NCBI RefSeq assembly: GCF_024970185.1
Contig: NZ_CP103965.1
Coordinates: 5,289,001-5,353,000 of the forward strand
Direction: 5' to 3'
From: Pseudomonas sp. N3-W
GTDB taxonomy: Bacteria; Pseudomonadota; Gammaproteobacteria; Pseudomonadales; Pseudomonadaceae
DNA length: 64,000 bases
In this document: positions 19,202 to 27,245 of the stretch, piece after piece
How the letters are laid out: every line of letters starts with the position of its first letter
Numbering within the stretch: position 1 is the first letter of the stretch
Translations under genes and position numbers: made by a program
Notes under the pieces: generated by a model
The model's database searches: none
What the model was told of the DNA's origin: nothing
Seen by the model: only the letters and a program-made list of their open reading frames with translations

Positions 19202-20526
19202 ACAACGACCTTAGTGTGCTGATTGTCGAAGACGATCCCCATGTCCTGCTCGGCTGCCAGCAGGCGCTGACCCTCGAAGACATTCCCTGCATCGGCGTCG
19301 GCAGTGCCGAAGAAGCGCTGGAGCGGGTCGGCGACAACTTTGCCGGCATCGTCATCAGCGACATCCGCCTGCCGGGCATCGATGGCCTGGAACTGCTGAC
19401 CCGCCTCAAGGCCCGGGATCGCAGCCTGCCCGTGGTGCTGATCACCGGCCACGGCGACATTTCCATGGCCGTTGGCGCGATGCACAAAGGCGCCTACGAT
19501 TTCATGGAGAAACCCTTCTCCCCGGAACGCCTGGTGGATGTTGCCCGCCGCGCCCTGGAGCAGCGCAGTCTGGCGCGCGAAGTGTCGTCGTTGCGTCGTC
19601 AGTTGGCGGAGCGTGATTCACTTGAAGGGCGGATCATCGGACGCTCGCCGGCCATGCAGAACCTGCGCGAATTGATCGCCAACGTCGCCGATACCTCGGC
19701 GAACGTGCTGATTGAAGGGGAAACCGGTACCGGCAAGGAACTGGTCGCCCGTTGCCTGCACGATTTCAGCCGGCGGCACACCCGACAGTTCGTCGCGCTC
19801 AACTGCGGCGGCCTGCCGGAGAACCTGTTCGAAAGCGAAATCTTCGGCCACGAAGCCAACGCTTTCACCGGCGCCGGCAAGCGGCGGATCGGCAAAATCG
19901 AACATGCGGACGGCGGCACGCTGTTTCTCGATGAAGTGGAAAGCATGCCGCTGCCGTTGCAGATAAAACTGCTGCGGGTGTTGCAGGAACGCACCCTCGA
20001 ACGTCTCGGTTCGAACCAGAGCGTGGCGGTGGATTGCCGGGTGATTGCGGCGACCAAATCCGATCTGGACGAGTCGAGCCGCAGCGGCGAGTTTCGCAGC
20101 GACCTGTATTACCGCCTCAACGTCGTGACCCTGGAACTGCCGCCACTGCGCGAACGTCGCGAGGACATCCTGCAACTGTTCGAACATTTCCTGCAGCAGT
20201 CTTCGCTACGTTTCGACCGTGCAGTACCGGAGCTGGATAACCAGACCCTGTCGCACCTGATGAGCCACGACTGGCCGGGTAACGTGCGCGAGCTGCGCAA
20301 CGTCGCCGAACGCTTCGCCCTCGGCCTGCCGGCGTTCAAAAAAACCGGCGCCAGCGGCAGCAATCACGGTCTTGCCTTTGCCGAAGCGGTGGAAGCCTTT
20401 GAACGCAACCTGCTCAGCGATGCCCTGCAACGCAGTGGCGGCAACCTGACCCAGGCCAGCCTGGAACTGGGCATGGCCAAGACCACGCTGTTCGACAAAG
20501 TGAAGAAGTACGGGCTGAGTCACTGA
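19198..20526 (+). CDS. aauR: Sigma-54-dependent response regulator, DctD-like
   Basis: 442-residue NtrC-family activator. The receiver domain carries D55 (VISDIRLPG). The AAA+ domain follows with Walker A GETGTGKE and Walker B GGTLFLDEVES, and a Fis-type helix-turn-helix (NLTQASLELGMAKTTLFDKVKKYG) ends it. Once phosphorylated by AauS it should activate the sigma-54 promoter of aatJ through the TTCGG-N4-CCGAA boxes. Odd point: the sigma-54 contact loop reads NAFTGA instead of GAFTGA. Its stop overlaps the glpM start (TGATG). Confidence 0.92.
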   Translation: MNNDLSVLIVEDDPHVLLGCQQALTLEDIPCIGVGSAEEALERVGDNFAGIVISDIRLPGIDGLELLTRLKARDRSLPVVLITGHGDISMAVGAMHKGAYDFMEKPFSPERLVDVARRALEQRSLAREVSSLRRQLAERDSLEGRIIGRSPAMQNLRELIANVADTSANVLIEGETGTGKELVARCLHDFSRRHTRQFVALNCGGLPENLFESEIFGHEANAFTGAGKRRIGKIEHADGGTLFLDEVESMPLPLQIKLLRVLQERTLERLGSNQSVAVDCRVIAATKSDLDESSRSGEFRSDLYYRLNVVTLELPPLRERREDILQLFEHFLQQSSLRFDRAVPELDNQTLSHLMSHDWPGNVRELRNVAERFALGLPAFKKTGASGSNHGLAFAEAVEAFERNLLSDALQRSGGNLTQASLELGMAKTTLFDKVKKYGLSH

Positions 20527-20864
20527 TGGACCTGATTCTCAAGGCCGCCCTGGGTGCGGCAGTGGTGCTGATCCTCGCCGCGCTGGCGAAGACCAAAAAC
20601 TATTACATCGCCGGGCTGGTGCCGCTGTTCCCGACCTTTGCGCTGATTGCCCATTACATCGTCGGCAAGGGCCGCTCGCTGGATGACCTGAAAACCACCA
20701 TCGTGTTTGGCATGTGGTCGATCATTCCGTACTTCATCTACCTGGCGACCTTGTATGTGATGGTCGACCGGATGCGGCTGGAGGCGTCGCTGGCGGTGGC
20801 GGCGGTGGCGTGGTTGATGGCGGCGACGGTGCTCGTCACGGTCTGGCTGCGCTTTCAAGCCTAA
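20526..20864 (+). CDS. glpM: GlpM-like inner-membrane protein
   Basis: 112-residue integral membrane protein with four hydrophobic segments. The core KNYYIAGLVPLFPTFALIAHYIVG and TTIVFGMWSIIPYFIYL is the conserved GlpM signature. GlpM was named in Pseudomonas for its proximity to glpD and an effect on alginate; its biochemical role is unknown. Here it starts inside the stop codon of aauR, so it is probably translated with the aau genes rather than the glp genes. High confidence in family, low in function. Confidence 0.85.
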   Translation: MDLILKAALGAAVVLILAALAKTKNYYIAGLVPLFPTFALIAHYIVGKGRSLDDLKTTIVFGMWSIIPYFIYLATLYVMVDRMRLEASLAVAAVAWLMAATVLVTVWLRFQA

Positions 20865-20923
20865 CCTCCAGCCCCTACTGGCGAAGGCCGAGTGTCAGGC
20901 GACATCATTGCTGATTGACCCAC

Positions 20924-20951
20924 CGCCTTCGCGAGCAGGCTCGCTCCCACA
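20924..20951. repeat. REP element, degraded REPIN
   Basis: Intact right arm CTTCGCGAGCAGGCTCGCTCCCAC; the left partner (TGGCGAAGG near 20879) is mostly lost. Confidence 0.65.
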
Positions 20952-20975
20952 TTAGGTCTCAGCGTTACAGACAGC

Positions 20976-20991
20976 TGGCCCGGCCCTTGCA
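20976..20991 (+). promoter_or_regulatory. Putative sigma-54 promoter before DMT pair
   Basis: TGGCCC-N5-TTGCA with GG and GC exactly 10 bp apart; one mismatch (A to C) from the RpoN consensus. It lies about 105 bp before the first small transporter gene. No paired activator box is evident. Confidence 0.45.
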
Positions 20992-21071
20992 TTTGCCCCT
21001 CAAAGCCTTCCCGGTGTGCGGGAGGATCTGCCAAGGGTAAACCTGACGTTGAATATTTTCCCGACCGCTCA

Positions 21072-21088
21072 GGCCCTGATCGAGGGCC
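21072..21088 (+). promoter_or_regulatory. Hairpin enclosing the ribosome site
   Basis: GGCCCT-GATCG-AGGGCC, a perfect 6-bp stem whose 3' arm holds the GAGGG ribosome site 7 nt before ATG 21096. When folded, it would hide the site. Confidence 0.5.
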
Positions 21089-21095
21089 GACACCC

Positions 21096-21470
21096 ATGAC
21101 CTTGACCGTTATCCTGCTCGTCGCGTTTTCCATCGTGCTGGACGTCATTGGCCAGCTCTGCTTCAAACTCGGCCTGGACCGTTTGCCGGAACTGGAAGGC
21201 GGCTTTCGGCTGAACGCATTCTGGGGCCAGGTGTTTAACGCGCCGCTGCTGTGGGCTGGCATCGGCGCCTATGCGCTGGAGTTCTTCGTCTGGCTCGAAG
21301 CGCTGTCCCGTGCACCGCTGAGTCTGTTGTTCCCCGCCGGGGCCCTGGCCTATTGCGGCGTGGTGCTGGCAGGCAAGGTGGTGCTGGGCGAAACCGTCAG
21401 CCGTCGGCGCTGGCTCGCCACCCTGGTGATTACGGCGGGCGTGATGCTCGTGTGTGCCGGCCATGCCTGA
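21096..21470 (+). CDS. Half-size DMT/EamA-like transporter
   Basis: 124-residue membrane protein with four hydrophobic segments, resembling one half of an EamA/DMT carrier (SMR and ArnE-like size). It carries QLCFKLGLD near the first helix and the final TAGVMLVCAGHA segment typical of the fold. Such half-size proteins work as dimers, often as heterodimers; the neighbour 31 bp downstream is a second half-size member, so the two probably form one transporter. Substrate unknown. Ribosome site lies inside a hairpin. Confidence 0.75.
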   Translation: MTLTVILLVAFSIVLDVIGQLCFKLGLDRLPELEGGFRLNAFWGQVFNAPLLWAGIGAYALEFFVWLEALSRAPLSLLFPAGALAYCGVVLAGKVVLGETVSRRRWLATLVITAGVMLVCAGHA

Positions 21471-21501
21471 GGCTCAATTGACGATCAAAAGGAACAACTC
21501 G

Positions 21502-21885
21502 ATGGATTGGCTGCACGGGCGACTGGGCACAGTGGTGCTGTGGGCGCTGCTGATCATTCTGGAAAGCGCCGGGCAGATCGCGACCAAAGTCGGCGGCGAT
21601 CAACTGGGGCAAATGAGTTTCTCCCTGCAATGGCTGCAATCGGTGGCGGTCGATCCCGGCGTGTTGTTTGCGGTGGGTTGTGGCATCGGCGCGTTCTTTG
21701 TCTGGATGCTGATCTTGCGCCGCAGCAGCCTGTCGCTGGCGTTTCCGCTCAGTTCGCTGGTGTTTGTGGGGGTGTTGCTGGGGTCATGGCTGGGGTTGGG
21801 CGAGCAGATCAGCGCCCTGCACTGGCTGGGTGTTGCGGTGATCATTGGCGGGATTGCGTTGCTGGCCGAGGGGGAGCAGGCCTGA
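21502..21885 (+). CDS. Half-size DMT/EamA-like transporter, partner
   Basis: 127-residue four-helix membrane protein, similar in layout to the preceding gene (GQIATKVGGDQLG corresponds to its QLCFKLGLD; FPLSSLVFVGVLLGSWLGLGE corresponds to FPAGALAYCGVVLAGKVVLGE). ATG 21502 has an AAGGA site at good distance, preferred to the earlier ATG 21454, which lies inside the upstream gene. Likely heterodimer partner of the upstream protein. Substrate unknown; ArnE/ArnF-like undecaprenyl-linked sugar flipping or small cation efflux are both possible. Confidence 0.75.
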   Translation: MDWLHGRLGTVVLWALLIILESAGQIATKVGGDQLGQMSFSLQWLQSVAVDPGVLFAVGCGIGAFFVWMLILRRSSLSLAFPLSSLVFVGVLLGSWLGLGEQISALHWLGVAVIIGGIALLAEGEQA

Positions 21886-21947
21886 GGCCTCTCCCCAATT
21901 CTTGTCAATTCACACAATCCCACAGGTTTTACGTTCACCTGTTCAGA

Positions 21948-22700
21948 TCAATGAAACTTATAGGCAATCGCTACCTGCGCTTCGCCCTGATCTTCATGGC
22001 CTTCCTGCTTGACCAGGCTGCTGTCCGCCGCCGAGCCGGTCAGATGAATCCAGCTGACGCTGGTCAGCAACGACCAATTGTCGGCCAGGGGAAACTCGAA
22101 ACTCTGGGTCAGCGTCACGTTCTGAAAGCCGCCGCTGGCGTTGTACCGGGCAATGCCGCTATTGCGCGAGGCATGGTTACTGACGCCAAAAAACGCCTGA
22201 TTCTGCTGCGCATCGGCAAAGTGTGCGGTCAATTCACTGCTGCCGATCACGCCTGCGCCCAGCGGATAACCCAGCTCGCCACCCAGGCGTCCCACAATAC
22301 CTTCCAACCCGCCGACGGTCTGGCCCAAGGAGGCAAACAGCCGCCAGAAGTCAGCCGGGGCATACTGCACAAAGCCACCGACCACGCCCATATCCGGCAC
22401 GTCGTGAAAGCCTTGCAGACTGCCGTTGGCGGTGCGTCCCGGCAGGTAATTGAGGAAGGGGCCGGCGCTGAAACCATTGCTCTTGAGCGCGCTCCAGGTC
22501 AGGCCGTCATCGGTACTGAGGCTAACATCGCCCCAGTCCAGGTCGAGGTAGGGGATGGGCCGGACTTCGGTGCGACTGCCCGTCGGGTCATGGGGCTGAT
22601 AGCTGAGCCCCAGGCCCGCTTCACCGGTAATGCCGTCGGCCATGGCACAGGCCGATAGCCCGGTCAGCGCAAAAAATACAGCGCAAGTGATCCTCTTCAT
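21948..22700 (-). CDS. MipA/OmpV family outer-membrane protein
   Basis: 250-residue outer-membrane beta-barrel of the MipA/OmpV family. Signal peptide MKRITCAVFFALTGLSACAMA, then repeated amphipathic strands (LGLSYQPHD, PYLDLDWGDVSLST, GFVQYAPADFWRLFASLG) and a C-terminal strand ending in aromatic YKFH. MipA proteins scaffold murein enzymes in some bacteria, while others are induced by antibiotics or osmolarity; no specific role can be told here. ATG 22700 has AAGGA upstream. Transcribed away from the HAD/aminotransferase operon. Confidence 0.85.
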   Translation of the reverse strand: MKRITCAVFFALTGLSACAMADGITGEAGLGLSYQPHDPTGSRTEVRPIPYLDLDWGDVSLSTDDGLTWSALKSNGFSAGPFLNYLPGRTANGSLQGFHDVPDMGVVGGFVQYAPADFWRLFASLGQTVGGLEGIVGRLGGELGYPLGAGVIGSSELTAHFADAQQNQAFFGVSNHASRNSGIARYNASGGFQNVTLTQSFEFPLADNWSLLTSVSWIHLTGSAADSSLVKQEGHEDQGEAQVAIAYKFH

Positions 22701-22771
22701 GAGGCGATTCCTTATCTGAACATGCGCGCATCAATCCCCAGATGCCCCCCGTCGCGCAAGCACTCATGTTG

Positions 22772-22812
22772 TTTGTAGCAACCTACAAAAATTGTAGCTT
22801 GATTTGATACAA
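22772..22812. promoter_or_regulatory. Paired TTTGTAG/CTACAAA activator sites
   Basis: TTTGTAG-CAAC-CTACAAA (22772-22789) is a perfect 7-bp-arm palindrome. An imperfect second copy, TTGTA...TACAA, follows at 22792-22812. They lie about 75-100 bp upstream of the expected start from the sigma-54 promoter at 22852, the usual place for an enhancer-binding activator. Confidence 0.6.
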
Positions 22813-22851
22813 ACACCGCATCACCCCCGCCAATACGGGGCCATCGGTACT

Positions 22852-22867
22852 TGGCACAGTCCCTGCT
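22852..22867 (+). promoter_or_regulatory. Sigma-54 promoter of the HAD/aminotransferase operon
   Basis: TGGCAC-N5-CTGCT; GG 22853-22854 and GC 22865-22866 are exactly 10 bp apart. Only the first base of the -12 element differs from TTGCT. Confidence 0.75.
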
Positions 22868-22931
22868 CTACCCCTTCGCAAGCGCAAACAGCGCGCCCTG
22901 AGCACTGTCTCGACAGAAGTAGGTAATACAG

Positions 22932-23651
22932 ATGATTGACTGGCACATTGTGTGTGATTTCGACGGGACCATCACCCGCACCGACGTGATCGACAGCATT
23001 CTCCAGCGTTTCGCCGACCCGAGCTGGGAAGCGATCGAAAACGAATGGCTGGCCGGTGACATCGGTTCCCGTGAATGCCTCAGCCGCCAGCTTTCGCTGG
23101 TCAAGGCCACACCGACCCAATTGCTTGAATTCTTCGACAGCATCGACATTGATCCGGATTTCCCCGACTTCGTCGATCACGTGATCGGCCTCGGCGCCTC
23201 GCTGGAAGTGGTCAGCGACGGCATCGAACAAGGCATCGCGCGGATCCTGGCACGCAACTACGTCACCCTGCTGCCGATCCTCGCCAACCGCCTGCGTCAA
23301 CTCGATCACGAGAGCTGGCGCATCGACTTTCCGTATTCAAGCGATGCCTGCCGCGCTGCGTCCGGCAACTGCAAATGCAAATCCACACCCAAGTCCAAGC
23401 GGGTGCTGGTGATTGGCGATGGCCAGTCCGACATGTGCGTGGCGTCCACCGCCGACTTCGTGTTTGCCAAAGACCGTCTGGCCGAGTACTGCGAGCGCAA
23501 CGCCATCCCGTATGCGCGCTTCGACAATTTCGCTGAACTGCCGGCCCTGCTCGCCGCGCTGCCTACCGGCCGCGCCGCCAACGCCACCGCTTTCGCTCTT
23601 GAATCCTCCGAACTTTCGACTCAAAACCAGGAACTCTTCCATCATGTCTGA
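22932..23651 (+). CDS. HAD-family phosphatase, MtnX-like
   Basis: 239-residue HAD superfamily phosphatase of the MtnX/phosphoserine phosphatase-like subfamily. Motif I DFDGTITRTD (nucleophile and acid-base Asp), motif II in VVSDG, and the motif III/IV Lys and Asp in KRVLVIGDGQSD are intact, so it should be active. A Cys-containing insertion, CRAASGNCKCK, may bind metal or be a loop. The methionine salvage partners expected for true MtnX are absent; instead it overlaps a class III aminotransferase by 8 nt. Probable role: dephosphorylating an intermediate before or after transamination; substrate unknown. Confidence 0.8.
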   Translation: MIDWHIVCDFDGTITRTDVIDSILQRFADPSWEAIENEWLAGDIGSRECLSRQLSLVKATPTQLLEFFDSIDIDPDFPDFVDHVIGLGASLEVVSDGIEQGIARILARNYVTLLPILANRLRQLDHESWRIDFPYSSDACRAASGNCKCKSTPKSKRVLVIGDGQSDMCVASTADFVFAKDRLAEYCERNAIPYARFDNFAELPALLAALPTGRAANATAFALESSELSTQNQELFHHV

Positions 23652-25038
23652 TATTCGAATTGCTACCCCGGAAGACCAGATTCTTCTGGACAAAGAAGCC
23701 AAATATTGCTCCTACGGCGACACCGTTCACTACATCGATCCGCCGCGCATCTTCAGCCGCTGCGAAGGTTCCTACGTCTGGGACACCGAAGACCAGGCTT
23801 ACCTCGACCTGCAAATGTGGTACTCGGCCGTCAACTTCGGTTACGCCAACCCGCGCCTGAACAACGCGCTGAAACAGCAGATCGACACCCTGCCGCAGAT
23901 CGCCAGCCAGTACTTGCACAAAGGCAAGATCGAGCTCTCGGAAATGATCGCGGTCGATGCCAAGAAGAAGTTCGGCCTCGACGGTCGCGTGCACTTCAAC
24001 GTCGGCGGTTCGCAGTCCATCGAAGATTCGTTGAAAGTCGTGCGTAACGCTTCCAACGGCAAGAGCCTGATGTTCGCCTTCGAAGGCGGCTACCACGGCC
24101 GTACCCTCGGTGCTTCGTCGATCACCTCCAGCTTCCGCTATCGTCGCCGCTACGGCCACTTCGGCGAGCGTGCCAACTTCATCCCGTTCCCGTACCACTT
24201 CCGCGGCCCGAAAGGCATGACCAAAGAAGAATACGGCAGCCAGTGCGTGAAGAATTTCGCTCGCCTGTTCGAGACCGAATACAACGGCGTCTGGGACCCG
24301 AAAACCAACCAGTGCGAATACGCAGCCTTCTACGTCGAGCCGATCCAGGGCACCGGCGGCTACGTGATTCCGCCAATGAACTTCTACAGCGAACTCAAGC
24401 AAGTGCTGGATCAGCACGGCATCCTGATGGTCGTCGACGAAATCCAGATGGGCTTCTGGCGCACCGGCAAGCTGTGGTCGATCGAGCACTTCGACGTCAA
24501 GCCGGACGTGATCGTCTTCGGCAAAGCACTGACCAACGGCCTCAACCCGCTGGGCGGCATCTGGGCCAAAGAAGAACTGATCAACCCGAAAATCTTCCCG
24601 CCAGGTTCGACTCACTCCACCTTCGCCTCCAACCCGTTGGGTACTGCGGTAGGTCTGGAAATGTTCAAGATGACCAGCGAAGTCGATTACGGCGCGATGG
24701 TCATGGCCAAGGGCAAGTACTTCCTCGAAGGCCTGAAAGACCTGCAGAAACGCTACCCGATCATCGGCGACGTCGATGGCCTGGGCCTGGCACTGCGCTG
24801 TGAAATCTGCGGCCCGGACGGCTTCACACCGGACAAGGCAACCCTGGATTTCATGGTCGACGAAGGCATGAAAGGCGACATCGAAATCGACGGCAAACGT
24901 CTGGGTCTGATCCTCGACGTGGGCGGTTACTACAAGAACGTGATCACCCTGGCACCGTCGCTGGAAATCAGCTACCCGGAAATCGACCTCGGTATCGCTC
25001 TGCTCGACCGTCTGCTTGATCGGGCCATGAAAAGATGA
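23644..25038 (+). CDS. Class III PLP-dependent aminotransferase
   Basis: 464-residue aminotransferase of fold type I, class III (ornithine/4-aminobutyrate/diaminobutyrate type). Seen: VHFNVGGSQSIEDSLKVVRN, the substrate and PLP-stacking segment FEGGYHGRTLGASS, VVDEIQMGFWRTG with the PLP-binding Asp, and the Schiff-base Lys in IVFGKALTNGLNPLGG. ATG 23644 gives MSDIRIATPEDQ and lies inside the preceding gene. Its stop overlaps the next start (ATGA). Substrate unknown; the firm coupling to a phosphatase and a hydrolase suggests a short biosynthetic or catabolic route under sigma-54 control. Confidence 0.85.
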   Translation: MSDIRIATPEDQILLDKEAKYCSYGDTVHYIDPPRIFSRCEGSYVWDTEDQAYLDLQMWYSAVNFGYANPRLNNALKQQIDTLPQIASQYLHKGKIELSEMIAVDAKKKFGLDGRVHFNVGGSQSIEDSLKVVRNASNGKSLMFAFEGGYHGRTLGASSITSSFRYRRRYGHFGERANFIPFPYHFRGPKGMTKEEYGSQCVKNFARLFETEYNGVWDPKTNQCEYAAFYVEPIQGTGGYVIPPMNFYSELKQVLDQHGILMVVDEIQMGFWRTGKLWSIEHFDVKPDVIVFGKALTNGLNPLGGIWAKEELINPKIFPPGSTHSTFASNPLGTAVGLEMFKMTSEVDYGAMVMAKGKYFLEGLKDLQKRYPIIGDVDGLGLALRCEICGPDGFTPDKATLDFMVDEGMKGDIEIDGKRLGLILDVGGYYKNVITLAPSLEISYPEIDLGIALLDRLLDRAMKR

Positions 25039-25913
25039 TCCACGACGAGATCGATATGGGCGAAGGCAACGCCGGTTTCGTTCTCGGCACAGGGGAGGTC
25101 GCGGTGTTGTTGATCCACGGCCTCACCGGCACCCCGACGGAACTCCGTCGGGTGGCCATGGGCCTGGCGAAAGCCGGGCACACGGTGTATGTGCCGACCC
25201 TGGCCGGGCACTGCGGGGGCAACGCCGACCTGCAAGCCACCGGCTGGCGCGACTGGTATGAAAGCGCGCGTAACACCTTCACCGGCGTGCGCCGCAAGCA
25301 CGAAAAAGTCTACGTCGGTGGCTTGTCCATGGGCGCAGTGCTGTCGATGTACATGGCTGCCGAACATCCGGGGCAGATCGAAGGCTTGCTGCTGTATTCG
25401 ACCACCCTGCGCTACGACGGCTGGAGCATCAACAAGCTGGCGTTCCTTACGCCGTTGCTGATGAAAATCCCGTTCGGCGTGCACCTGTGCAGCTTCGAAG
25501 AAAAACCGCCCTACGGCATCAAGAATGAGCGCCTGCGAGCCATCGTCGAACGCCAGATGAAAGAAGGCGAAAGCAGCCAGGCCGGCTTGCTGACCATGGA
25601 AGGCGTCACCGTGCGCGAACTGCACCGGCTCAACGCCGTGGTGAAAAAATGCATGCCGTCGATCACCACACCGGCGTTGGTGCTGCACTCCATCGAAGAC
25701 GACATCACCAGCCGCTGGAACGCCGATTACGTCGAACGCAAACTCGGCGGCCCCGTGGTCAAGGTGCTGCTGGACGACTGCTATCACATGATCACCGTCG
25801 ACCTGCAGTACCGCCGCGTGATTGAACTGAGCGTGGACTTCATCGAACAGCGTTTCATGCAACAACGCGCCACCCCACAACCCCTGCGCGAAGAGTATCG
25901 GCAGCTGGCGTAA
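25035..25913 (+). CDS. Alpha/beta hydrolase, Est30-like carboxylesterase
   Basis: 292-residue alpha/beta hydrolase related to Est30-type carboxylesterases. The oxyanion-hole region is LLIHGLTGTPTE, the nucleophile elbow GLSMG, the acid is probably the Asp in LHSIEDDITS and the base His in DDCYHMITVD. No signal peptide, so cytoplasmic. Third gene of the operon, coupled to the aminotransferase by ATGA. It could cleave an ester or amide, or a thioester, of the amino compound made or used by its partners. A REPIN follows, marking the likely operon end. Confidence 0.85.
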   Translation: MIHDEIDMGEGNAGFVLGTGEVAVLLIHGLTGTPTELRRVAMGLAKAGHTVYVPTLAGHCGGNADLQATGWRDWYESARNTFTGVRRKHEKVYVGGLSMGAVLSMYMAAEHPGQIEGLLLYSTTLRYDGWSINKLAFLTPLLMKIPFGVHLCSFEEKPPYGIKNERLRAIVERQMKEGESSQAGLLTMEGVTVRELHRLNAVVKKCMPSITTPALVLHSIEDDITSRWNADYVERKLGGPVVKVLLDDCYHMITVDLQYRRVIELSVDFIEQRFMQQRATPQPLREEYRQLA

Positions 25914-25950
25914 TGGTTGAGTACACAATGCTTGATGACAGGCTGACTCC

Positions 25951-26045
25951 CCCCGTGGGAGCGGACTTGCTCGCGAAAGCGGTATGTCAGCGACGTTGAT
26001 GTTGACTGACACCACGCTTTCGCGAGCAAGCCCGCGCCCACAGGG
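25951..26045. repeat. REPIN, GTGGGAGCGGAC variant
   Basis: CCCCGTGGGAGCGGACTTGC on the left and a mismatched right arm, GCGAGCAAGCCCGCGCCCAC. The spacer carries GACGTTGATGTTGACTG. Confidence 0.85.
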
Positions 26046-26117
26046 ATTGCGTCTGTTCCTCATGTTTTCCAGCGATCAAAAGACGTGTAGATAGCCACAG
26101 AAATCCAAGGAAAGAAC

Positions 26118-27245
26118 GTGATCACTGCCCTTGCCTTCTCGACCATCGAGGCCATCGACCGCTGCGCCTGGAATGATTGCTTCGCCGATGGGCCGCAGGA
26201 CTGGGATTACTATCGCTGCGTTGAACAGGCCGGGATCACCGATTTTCAGTGGCGCTACCTGGCGCTGTATGAAGACGACGTGTTGATTGCGGCGGCAGTG
26301 GCGTTCATCACCGCCTATTCGCTGGACACTCGCGCGCAGGGATTGGGCAGGCGCATCTGCCAACAGCTGCGTCAATGGTGGCCGGGCTTGTTCGAGGTGC
26401 GCACGTACGTACTCGGCGCACCATTGACCCATGGCTCTCAGGTGGCGACCGCCCCCTCCATTGACTCTTCCCGGCGCCCGGCACTGCTGGACCAACTGCT
26501 GAGCCTCGCCAGGTCTGATGCCGATCATGCCGGGATCGGGCTGTTGGCGGTCAAGGATGCCTCTGACCGTGATCCACAATGGCTGCAAACCTGCCGCGAA
26601 GCCGGCCTGCAAAGCCTGCCCGAGCGACCCGATGCCGAACTGTCGGTGGCCTTCGGCTCCGTCGACGCCTATCTGGGCAGCCTGGACAACACCACCCGCA
26701 GAGACCTGCGTCGCCTGCTGCGCGGCCAGGGCCCGCGCGTCGAATGGCGGCGTTCTGTCGAGGATGTACTGCCGCGCATGATGGCGCTGTATGAAACCAG
26801 CCTGGCCCAGCGCAAACAGTCAGCACAACGCCTGCCGCCGGCCTGGTTTCAACAGCTGTTTGAACACCTCGATAGCCGCGTGGTCTGTGTGCTGTACTGG
26901 GTCGGCGACGAGCTGGTGGCGTTCAATCTGGTCATGCTGGACAAACAACGACTGGTGGACAAACTGTTCGCCCATGATCAGTCACGTACGGTGGATCAGC
27001 ACTGGCCGCTGCGGCGCTGGCTGGTCAATGTCAGCTACTGTATTGAACACCGGATCGCGATCTACGCCAGTGGCAAGGCCACTGACGCCAACACGCGGCA
27101 CCTGGGTTGTTCGTTGACCGGTAATACCCTGTTTTTCCGCCACCGCAACCCGGCGCTTGATACGCTGTTGCGCGTGGTGAAAGTGTTGATCCGAGCGGAC
27201 CGATCCGCCCCCGTCATGGCTGCTGCGATAAGCGAAACCCGATGA
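26118..27245 (+). CDS. FemAB/GNAT-like N-acyltransferase family protein
   Basis: 375-residue protein with two successive GNAT-like halves, of the FemAB-like/peptidogalycan biosynthesis (COG3146-like) type. Visible segments: VEQAGITDFQWRYLALYEDDVLIAA, DNTTRRDLRRLLRG, DSRVVCVLYWVGDELVAFNLVMLD and HRIAIYASGKATDANTRHLGC. It starts with GTG 26118 after AAGGAAAG. Its stop overlaps the start of the histidine kinase (ATGA), an unusual pairing of an acyltransferase with a two-component system. It might modify a cell-surface or small-molecule amine; donor and acceptor are unknown. Confidence 0.65.
   Translation: MITALAFSTIEAIDRCAWNDCFADGPQDWDYYRCVEQAGITDFQWRYLALYEDDVLIAAAVAFITAYSLDTRAQGLGRRICQQLRQWWPGLFEVRTYVLGAPLTHGSQVATAPSIDSSRRPALLDQLLSLARSDADHAGIGLLAVKDASDRDPQWLQTCREAGLQSLPERPDAELSVAFGSVDAYLGSLDNTTRRDLRRLLRGQGPRVEWRRSVEDVLPRMMALYETSLAQRKQSAQRLPPAWFQQLFEHLDSRVVCVLYWVGDELVAFNLVMLDKQRLVDKLFAHDQSRTVDQHWPLRRWLVNVSYCIEHRIAIYASGKATDANTRHLGCSLTGNTLFFRHRNPALDTLLRVVKVLIRADRSAPVMAAAISETR

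Noticed and set aside
22932..23651. Calling the HAD phosphatase a methionine-salvage MtnX
   Set aside because: No other salvage genes are nearby and the operon partners do not fit; only the HAD family and MtnX-like similarity are supported.
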